Shown here one piece after another: positions 6,489 through 14,700 of a stretch of DNA of 16,505 bases. The notes under the pieces are model-generated. The model was not told the DNA's origin. It saw only the letters and a program-made list of their open reading frames with translations, and ran no database searches. The first letter of the stretch is position 1; each line of letters begins with the position of its first letter. Made by a program: the position numbers and the translations under genes. The DNA is taken from positions 1-16,505 of the forward strand of contig CALCHE010000187.1 of the NCBI GenBank assembly GCA_937901145.1, written 5' to 3'. This DNA comes from an uncultured Clostridia bacterium. Its GTDB lineage: Bacteria > Bacillota > Clostridia > Oscillospirales > Acutalibacteraceae.

Positions 6489-7811
6489 ATGAAAGAAAGT
6501 CTCGGAAAGAAAGTAAGGGCGGGAGCTCCGTCAGAAGAAAAAATGGATCTGTGCAAGCCGATGATTTATCAGGATCCCTTTCTGATGAAAACCTTGGCCT
6601 GGCCTGTGGCAAATGCCCGCAAGCTCATTTCACATTCACATATTACGAAGATAAATATGGAGGGTCTGAAGGCACCCTTTATTCTTGTCTGCAATCATAA
6701 CGCCTTTTACGACTTTTACATAATGGTAGCTGCTACCAAGCCCTTTACGGGAGTTTATCCTGCGGCGGTGGATGATTTCATCGGCAGGGAATGGTTTCTG
6801 AGAAAGGGCGGATGTCTGCCTAAAAGAAAGTATACCGCCGATCTGAATACGGTCAGGCAGTGTATGAAGGCTGTAAAGGACGGTGAGTGTTACGGTATTT
6901 TCGCTGAGGCAAGATATTCTCTCTGCGGTGTTACCGAGACGGATGCGGTGACTGATGCTGTCGGTCAGCTCGTAAAAATGATGGGTGTTCCCTGTGTCAC
7001 CTTTACCTCGAAGGGTCATCACATTTACGACCCCTTCTGGGGCAATCATAAAAGCCGACATATGAAGCGTACAGAGGCTGTTATTGAGCAGATTTTCACA
7101 GCTGAGGAAGTGAAAAATGCCACCGTCGAAGAAATCAATGAGAAAATCCGTAAGCATATTTATAATGATGACTGGCGCTGGCAGAGTGAAAACCGTGTGA
7201 AGGTTACCTATAAAAAGCGTGCAGAGGGACTTCACAAACCGCTTTATCAGTGTCCGCACTGTATGACGGAATATAAGATGAATTCAAAGGGCACGGTGAT
7301 TTACTGTGAGCACTGTAAAAAAAGCTGGTATCTCAATGAATACGGTGAGCTGGAGGCTGACTGCGGTGAGACTGAGTTTAAGTACCCCTCCGACTGGTAC
7401 CTGTGGGAAAAAGAGCAGGTGGCCAAGGAGGTAAAGGAAGGCAGATATCATTTCGAATGCGACTGTCACGTAAACGACCTTCCCAATTCCAAAGGCTTCG
7501 TCCGTATGGGCATGGGCAGACTCGTTCACGATATGGAGGGCTTTAAACTGGAGGGCATCAGAGATTACGACGGTGAAAGCTTCGAAATGAAAATCGACTC
7601 AGCACTGCAGAATTCCGTCCACGTGGAGTATAACTACCGCTACGGTAACGGTCTTGACTGCATCGACCTTAATACGCTGAAGGAAACCTGGTATGTCTTC
7701 CCTGAAAACTGCGAGTTTTCCGTAACCAAGATAACCTTCGCCACGGAAGAGATTTTCAAGGAAGTCCGGCGCAGACGAAAAGAAGAGAGAGAAAAGGGGA
7801 AAAAGGCATAA
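6489..7811 (+). CDS. PlsC-like acyltransferase with C-terminal zinc ribbon
   Basis: A 440-residue two-part protein. The N-terminal half (about 25-230) is a PlsC/glycerol-phosphate acyltransferase domain: the catalytic motif NHNAFYD gives His70 and Asp75 in the NHx4D pattern, and FAEARYS (Glu140) stands where the family has FPEGTRS. It should transfer an acyl chain to lysophosphatidate or a similar acceptor at the inner membrane face. The C-terminal part opens with a zinc ribbon (C255-x2-C258, C273-x2-C276), then an aromatic-rich domain of about 150 residues that I do not recognise, ending in a basic tail. Ordinary PlsC proteins have about 200-250 residues, so this is a fusion. A weak GGGTGA site precedes the ATG. 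The gene stands alone with its own terminator. Substrate is uncertain. Confidence 0.78.
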   Translation: MKESLGKKVRAGAPSEEKMDLCKPMIYQDPFLMKTLAWPVANARKLISHSHITKINMEGLKAPFILVCNHNAFYDFYIMVAATKPFTGVYPAAVDDFIGREWFLRKGGCLPKRKYTADLNTVRQCMKAVKDGECYGIFAEARYSLCGVTETDAVTDAVGQLVKMMGVPCVTFTSKGHHIYDPFWGNHKSRHMKRTEAVIEQIFTAEEVKNATVEEINEKIRKHIYNDDWRWQSENRVKVTYKKRAEGLHKPLYQCPHCMTEYKMNSKGTVIYCEHCKKSWYLNEYGELEADCGETEFKYPSDWYLWEKEQVAKEVKEGRYHFECDCHVNDLPNSKGFVRMGMGRLVHDMEGFKLEGIRDYDGESFEMKIDSALQNSVHVEYNYRYGNGLDCIDLNTLKETWYVFPENCEFSVTKITFATEEIFKEVRRRRKEEREKGKKA

Positions 7812-7840
7812 TTCCCCGGTATATATTATAATGTAATATA

Positions 7841-7888
7841 GGACAGGTCCGCTGTGTAATGCACAGTCAGACCTGTCCGTTTTTTTTT
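7841..7888 (+). terminator. Terminator of the acyltransferase gene
   Basis: An outer 9-bp stem GGACAGGTC (7841-7849) and GACCTGTCC (7870-7878) encloses a second 5-bp stem CTGTG/CACAG (7852-7856 and 7862-7866), and is followed by a run of nine T. It also marks the end of the convergent transposase gene, whose stop codon is at 7892. Confidence 0.92.
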
Positions 7889-7891
7889 GAT

Positions 7892-8380
7892 TTATTCGGA
7901 ATAAAAGCAGTCCGTTTCCCATTTCAGCGGGTTGGTGTCGATGTATTCCCATATTTTTTCGTAATCATTTTCGTCACGGATGATGTGGTCGTGAAATGTT
8001 TTTTGCCACAGCGAGAAACCGGCTTGCTTTGAAACGTATCCTTTTAATTGCTGTACTACCGTTGAAATCGTAGGGGCGACCATTGGTCGCCTATTTCCGT
8101 TATATGTGTCTATCTGTAATATTAAATGTATATGATTTGGCATAATTACATATTTATCCACGAAAACAGCGGGGTAATGATTGTTGATATTTTCGATGGC
8201 TTGTTTTGTTATTTTTCCGTACGGTGACAGTTGCATTCCGGCAAGGCGAACGATGGTCGCCCCTACGATATTGCCGAATATATGTGCTTTACCCTTTGTG
8301 CAAACCGTAATGAAATACATACCGTTACTGCTGTAATCATAATTTCTTAATCTGTTAGGCTTACGTATGATTTTTTCCAT
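7892..8380 (-). CDS. REP-associated tyrosine transposase (RAYT, Y1_Tnp)
   Basis: A 162-residue single-strand transposase of the IS200/IS605-related RAYT family, which cuts and rejoins REP-type palindromes. The HUH motif is in MPNHIHLIL (His83 and His85), the probable catalytic tyrosine is Tyr115 in LKGYVSK, and the C-terminal part has the RAYT-typical WQKTFHDHIIRDENDY and YIDTNPLKW. All key residues are present, so it looks active. The frame opens at 8482, but AGGTGA sits 5 nt before the ATG at 8380 and homology starts there. Two REP-like palindromes lie inside the coding sequence: one encodes part of IVGATIVRLAG (residues 38-48), the other part of RRPMVAPTIS (97-106). There are no IS ends and no tnpB, as expected for a domesticated RAYT. 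Confidence 0.92.
   Translation of the reverse strand: MEKIIRKPNRLRNYDYSSNGMYFITVCTKGKAHIFGNIVGATIVRLAGMQLSPYGKITKQAIENINNHYPAVFVDKYVIMPNHIHLILQIDTYNGNRRPMVAPTISTVVQQLKGYVSKQAGFSLWQKTFHDHIIRDENDYEKIWEYIDTNPLKWETDCFYSE
8068..8091 (+). repeat. REP-like palindrome, copy B (inside the RAYT gene)
   Basis: The perfect stem GGCGACC-ATT-GGTCGCC (8075-8091) is preceded by TCGTAGG. It lies in frame inside the transposase gene in opposite orientation to the gene, and contributes the residues RRPMVAPT. It differs from copy A by one loop base and one extra G. Confidence 0.85.
8245..8268 (-). repeat. REP-like palindrome, copy C (inside the RAYT gene)
   Basis: On the minus strand the TCGTAGG lead is followed by GGCGACC-ATC-GTTCGCC, with one mismatch in the stem. 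It reads in the same direction as the transposase gene and encodes IVGATIVR. Copies B and C face away from each other on opposite strands, about 150 nt apart, so the gene carries a large inverted repeat made of them. Confidence 0.8.
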
Positions 8381-8507
8381 ATTTTTCACCTCGCACACAT
8401 TATATATCCGCATACATTCCGTGTCAATGAAAAAAACGATATGCAATTTGCACAAAAACACCTTGCTAAATTTTCTTTCCAAATTTTAATAATTTGTAAA
8501 AACCGTA

Positions 8508-8536
8508 TTGATTTTATTTACTCCTTGCATTATAAT
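8508..8536 (+). promoter_or_regulatory. Promoter of the giant Cys-rich protein gene
   Basis: TTGATT (8508-8513) and a perfect TATAAT (8531-8536) are 17 nt apart. Transcription should start near 8543, giving an unusually long leader of about 204 nt. Confidence 0.8.
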
Positions 8537-8542
8537 GAGTAT

Positions 8543-8746
8543 GTGTAATTATAGGGGTTATTGCACCCTTTTACCGTGAAACGGAAAAGAAAATCCTCGG
8601 TCAAAGCACAGGGAGGTCAGTTGTGTTCGGGCGTTTTCGTTTCCCTTTCATCACCTTTTTAAACCTCGGGGTAACCCGAAAAAATCTGGAGCGCCCTTAC
8701 ACAGAAGGGCAGTTTCAAATATCTCATAAGGGGGATAAATTCAAAA
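8543..8746 (+). promoter_or_regulatory. Structured 5' leader of the giant protein gene
   Basis: Several hairpins are visible: AGGGGT/ACCCTT (8553-8570), CCGT-GAA-ACGG (8574-8584), TCGGG-GTAA-CCCGA with a GNRA tetraloop (8666-8679), and GCCCTT/AAGGGC (8693-8710). In the middle, CCTC (8595-8598) can pair with GAGG (8613-8616) while CACA (8607-8610) can pair with TGTG (8622-8625), a possible pseudoknot. I could not match it to a known riboswitch class. The ribosome site AAGGGGG (8728-8734) lies 12 nt before the ATG. Confidence 0.45.
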
Positions 8747-11700
8747 ATGAAAAAGAAACAATTAACCAAGAAAACCTTATCAGTGTTCTTAGCAGTTATG
8801 ATGCTTATGACATCCTGGGTATTCTTCCCCGGTATGGTAAGCTTTGAGGCAGAGGCTATTGATGCAGGCGATGCTGTCGCAGCCTACAATAAGGATCTGC
8901 TTAACCAGATCAAAACTGATCCGGACACTAATATGGTAACAACCACTAACAACAGATATAAGAGAACGGATAACGGTAAGCCGGGCGATACCAACAGTAA
9001 CGTTACTTCTACACATTTATCTAACTCATACCAGAACGTTCTTAACTTCAATAACGGTAATATAGTTACTTCCGGCACAGGCGCTGCTGCGACATTCACA
9101 GGCGTTACCAACGCAGACAGCGTTAAGGTATGGTACCCGGATACTGTTCTTATGTATGACGGCGGTAAGGCAAAGATGGCTGTTCTTCTTGAAGTTGACT
9201 CAAACGGTACTTCGCTCAGAGCTTCAAGCTGCTGGATCAGCGGTAATGCTAACGGTCTTTATGTCGGATTCGACGAAAGCAATCCCTACTGGCGCGGTCA
9301 CTCTGATGATGACCCTGCAGTAATGTACTGCTTATGGATAGGCTCTACCGGTTATTATATGACATCTAACGGCTCAGTTCACAGTTCTTATAAATACGGC
9401 TGTACAGGCTGGAGCTTCCATGCTTCACATATTTATTTCAACGGCACAATGGGTGACACCGAATGGGTAAGAGCTATCAATCCCCAGTGGAAATTCAAGG
9501 GTGGTAGCAGTGATACTCAGGAATGGGGTCCTGTAACAGCTAACGGTCATACCATCTATGTTATGAACATCCAGGGCTACAAGAGACTCGTTCAGGACAT
9601 CATCTCTAAGAAGGGTTCACTCAACGGTAAAGAAGGCCAGTACACACGTGATTCACTTCAGAGATTCGTAAATGCTTGTAACAAGATTACTAAGGATCTT
9701 GCTCCCAAAAACTTCGTAAGCACCACATCAAACAATGTTACATCATGGGCCAGCCAGATGAACACAGCTTACACCGAGCTCAATAATGCATACAACGGCC
9801 TCGTTAAGAGAAACGTAAACGTAGGATACGAAAACCTTTTCTCTATCAACGACTGGGCAGCATCTGCTTCAAATTCAGCTAGTGCTGCAGGTGAAGTTGT
9901 TGTAGAAAATAACGCTACTATTAAAATTTATAAGAGCAATTCTGGCGGTGAACTTACCACAGGTTCATCATATTCAGGTAATCACAAGGATACTATGTAT
10001 TCTATCCCCGTTACAGGCGGTAAGGACTATACTGTAAGATTCAATATCACAAGTTCAGTAAGCGGCACAGTAACCTCTGAAGTTTTCCTTTTTTGGTATG
10101 ATGCCAACAATAATCCTGTTAATAACACAGCAGGCTCTGCTACCTTTAACAATAAGAGCTTCGGCGGTGACGGCGTACACTCCGTAACCTTTACTGCTCC
10201 CGCATCTGCTACTAAGGCAGAAATCCGTTTCGATAACGACTGTCCGTCTTCTGCTTCAACAATAAGATTTAACGACATCGCTGTTTACCCTGCAGAGCGT
10301 AACACAGCAGTTGAAGTTGACTCCTGGTCAACAAGACCTGTTACAAAGGTAGTTACCTACGGCTCTACTCTTTCAGGTAAGCTCGAAGTTCCCGTAAGAG
10401 ACGGCTACACATTCAACGGCTGGTACATCGATAACGTTAACGTAAACGGTGTCAAGGACAGCGGTGAAGAAGTAACTGACGCAGCAGGTAATGTTACAAA
10501 GTCAGTTACAGTAACTGACTCCATCAACCTTTATGCTGACTGGAAGCCTCTTCCCATGGATATCGGCTACGATAACCTGTTCTCACTGGCTGAGTGGGCA
10601 AAGACAGATTCAGTTAAGGTAAGTGGTAACGGCAGTGCTTCATATGATGTAATGGCAGGTACTATTACAGTTAACTGTGCAAGCGGCGGCGAAACATATA
10701 CAAACTACGGCTCAGGCTCTACTCAGTATAAGGTAGCTGTTGAACCCGAGACCGACTATGTATTTGAAGCAGACCTTTCCTTTACTGCAGGTAGTAAGGG
10801 TCAGATGTTTGTATTCTTCTACGATGCAAACGGCAATGCTTTAGCAGGTTCAACTTGGTATGAAAGAGGCACAGGTGAGCCTGAAACAGCTTCTCATATC
10901 GGTATTTATCCCGAAACAGCAGGTACCAGCAAGATTACATTCAAGACTCCTGCAAACTGTACACAGGTTGGCTTCAGAGTAGGTTCGACAGGTGACGGCT
11001 TCACTACTGTTTACTCAAATATCGGTGTTTATAAAAAGGACGCATACGATGCATACGCAAAGGATTATGCTGCTGTTCGCGTACCCTTCAATTTCGGCGA
11101 TACAACTCAGCTTTCTCTCGTTCCCGTAAGAGCAGGCTATCAGTTCGAAGGTTGGTTCAAAGCTGACGGTACACAGCTCACATCAGTTGACGGCCTTAAG
11201 GCTTCCGATACTGTTTATGCTAAGTGGACAGCACTCTTCACAGTTACCTTCAAAAACTGGGACGGCACAGTTCTTAAAACTCAGCAGGTAGCTCCCAATG
11301 CAGCTGCCACAGCTCCTCAGAATCCCAACAGAGCTGCAGATAAAGACTACGAATATACTTTCAATAAGTGGGATACAGATTTCTCAGCTGTAACTTCTGA
11401 TCTTGTGGTTACTGCTACATTTAAATCAAAGGACCACACAGGCATTGAAAAGACATATCAGTCAGGTGCTACCTGTACAGTAGCTGCTACATATACTCAG
11501 CTTTGTACAGAATGCGGCTTCGTATGGACTGAAGTATTCGAAGATCCCGCTATGCCCGCTCTCGGTCATACATGGGAAAGAGCTAATCCCGAATCAACTG
11601 TAGTTACAGGCACATCCACAGGTAAAGCAGACACAGCTCTTCACACCATCAAATGTAACGCCTGCGATGCTACAACACAGGTTAAGCACGACTTTAAGGA

Positions 11701-14700
11701 CGATGCAACACGTCCCGGCACAACAGCTACATGTACTGTAAAGGGATGGACATATACAAAGTGTGCTTGTCTCGAAACTCAGGAAATCGAGGGTCAGACC
11801 AACCCCAACAACCACGTTAACACAGAAATCATAAATAAAAAAGATGCTAAGTGCGGTGTAGAGGGCTACACAGGTGACACATACTGTAACGACTGTAAGA
11901 AGATAGTAGAGACAGGTACAGTAATTAAAGCACTCGAGCACAAATATACAAATTATGTATATAACGAGGATGCTACCTGTACAGCAGACGGCTCCAAGAC
12001 AGCAACATGTGACAACGGTTGCGGTACCGAAGACACAGTCAAGGCTGAAGGCACAATGATTCCTCACTCCTTCACAAACTATGTAAGTAACGGCGATGCT
12101 ACCTGCGATGCAGACGGCACCAAGACAGCTAAGTGTGACTACGGCTGCGGTGCAAAAGATACCGTTACAGATACAGGCTCAAAGCGTGCACACAAGTTTG
12201 ACGGTACTGTTAAGAACAACAATGACGGCACACACTCATTTGAATGCTCATACGATGACTGTGCTGTTTACGGCGGTACAGTAAACTGCGGTTACGGCGC
12301 ATGGACTAAGGACGACGCTGCAACTCACAGCCACACATGTACAACTTGCGGTTATACTCCCGCTGCTGAAGCTCACACCTGGTCAGCATGGACCACAGTA
12401 GGCGGCTCAGCTACAGAAAAGGCTACTCAGACCCGTTCATGTACTGTCTGCGGCAGAGAAGAAAACACAGACTGTAATTATACAGTTAAGGATCATAAGG
12501 ATGCTACTTGTGAAGCACCCGAAATCACAACATACGAATGTTCAGACTGTAAGCACGGCTATTCAGTAATCGGTGAAGCTGCTAAGGGTCATAACTTCAA
12601 TGGTACTGCTAAAAACAACAATAATGGCACACACTCATTTGCTTGTGCAAACGGTTGTGGCGAATACGGCTTCGGTACCACAAAGAATGCAAGTGTTGCT
12701 TGCTCAGATTGGACATATGCAAACACAGAAGCAGGTAAGCACACTGCAACATGTAAGACCTGTGGTTATGTGAAGACAGAAGACTGCTCAGGCGGCGAAG
12801 CTACCTGTACAGCTGAGGCTGTATGTCAGTTCTGTAACACAGCTTACGGTGAAAAGGCAGACCATAACTATGACGGCAACACATACTTCGAAGGCGTAGA
12901 AAAAGCTAAGGATGCTACATGTACAGCTCAGGCTGAATACTACACCTACTGCGAATTCTGTAAGGCAACAAGTAAGGATACAGCTGAAGAAGCTACATTC
13001 AAATATGGCGATCTTCTTCCCCATACCTTCACAGGCAATACTGAATTCCTTTACAAGGCTACAGATGCCAAGTGTGAAGAAAACGAAACATACTATGTAT
13101 ACTGCTCAGAATGTAAGGCTTCAAGTAAGGGTACCGCTGAAGAAGCTACCTTCGAAAAGCCTGACACAGCTCTCGAGCACGTTTGGGTAAATGCTCAGCA
13201 TAACGCAGATACTCTCACACATACATTCACTTGTGAACGCGGATGTGGCGAAACAATTACTGCTAACTGTGCAGATTCAGCAGTTTCCTTCGGCTATGAA
13301 CCCGCTACATGTACAGAGCAGGGCTATGACATCGTTCAGTGCTCCGCTTGTGGTCACCAGTGGAATATCAACTATACCGCTGCTCTTGGTCACGACTACA
13401 CACAGAAGATTTATGATGAAGCCCATCTTAAATCAGCTGCTAACTGTGAACATGCTAATATTTATTACTACGACTGCTCACGCTGTGACAAGAATGCTAA
13501 GGACGAAACAGATACAGAAAAGTATACAACTCTCACATACATCAGTGGTGAAGTAAGAAAGCACGACTTCCATAATAAGGCAGATGCTAAGTATATCGCA
13601 GATGAAGCTACCTGCTTCGCAGCTGCTAAGTACTTCACATCCTGTAAGTATGAAGACTGCGGTAAGTCCTCAGAAGAGGTTTACGGCGAAGGTAATGGCA
13701 CTAAGTTCTCATCAGGCACAGCTCTCGCTCACGACTGGACAGAGGTTGAAGATGCTAAATATCTTGCAACAGAGGCTGACTGTGCAAATGATGCAACATA
13801 CTACTATGAATGCTCACTCTGTAAGAACTCCAGCAAGGATTACGGTGACGGTGCTACCTGGACTGATGTAGATTCAAAGTCAGGTCACTCAATGACTCAC
13901 ACCGCAGCTAAGGCTGCTACTTGCTATAAAGCAGGTAACCTCGAATACTGGTACTGCGATACTTGTAAGAAGTATTATAAGGATTCAGAAGGTAAGGATG
14001 CTTACCTCGGTCAGTCCGAAACAGTAATCAAAATGCGTAATCACGACCTCGCAACCTTCAGCTTCAAGGCCGCTACCTGTGAAGAGGACGGTCATCCCGC
14101 TTATGTAGACTGTAAGTATGAAGACTGTGATTACACCACTCTTCCTGCCGTACTTCCCAACGGCTATAAGGCTACAGGCCATAACTTCACAGGTGCTTAC
14201 ACATACGATACCGTAAATCTTTATCATAGCAAGCTCTGCGCTAACGGTTGTGGCGTAAGCGGTATGGTGGTTGACGGTGCACAGGTTAAGTACGAAGTAA
14301 CATTTAACGGCGAAGACGAAGCTGTAATCGTTGGCGGTGCAAAGTGCGAATTCACTTACACTGAAAGCACTAAGGACGGTGTTCATAGTCACGCTAATGC
14401 TTGCGTATGCGGTAACAACACAACTAAGACATACTCAGACGAAGAAACCTTCGTTGAAACAGTAGCTCCCACATGTACAGCTAAGGGTTACGACAGCTAT
14501 GCATGTAAGGACTGCGGTGCTACATGGACTAAGAATGAGGTTAAGGAAAACGGCCACACTGCTGCTGAAAAGGCTACTTCAAACGGTAACGGTACTCACT
14601 CTGTTTGCTGTACTGTAGAAGGCTGCGGATACAAGATCAGCACTGAGAAATGCTCCGGCGGTCAGGCTACATGTAGCGCAGCGGCTAAGTGTGAAGTCTG

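Noticed and set aside
6479..6700. Second frame overlapping the start of the acyltransferase gene
   Set aside because: The acyltransferase frame carries the conserved NHx4D motif through this stretch, so the overlapping frame is a shadow.
8543..8746. c-di-GMP (GEMM) or other known riboswitch in the leader
   Set aside because: A GNRA-capped hairpin and a CAAAGC-like string are suggestive, but the conserved GEMM core is not present in order, so I leave it unassigned.
8623..8847. Frame of 74 codons in the leader of the giant gene
   Set aside because: It starts in the structured leader without a ribosome site and runs out of frame into the signal-peptide region of the real gene. A leader peptide is conceivable but nothing supports it.
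11594..12067. Minus-strand Cys-rich frame of 157 codons opposite the repeat array
   Set aside because: It is produced by the repetitive codon usage of the giant gene (ACA, TGT and GCT codons read backwards); similar shadows occur along the whole array.
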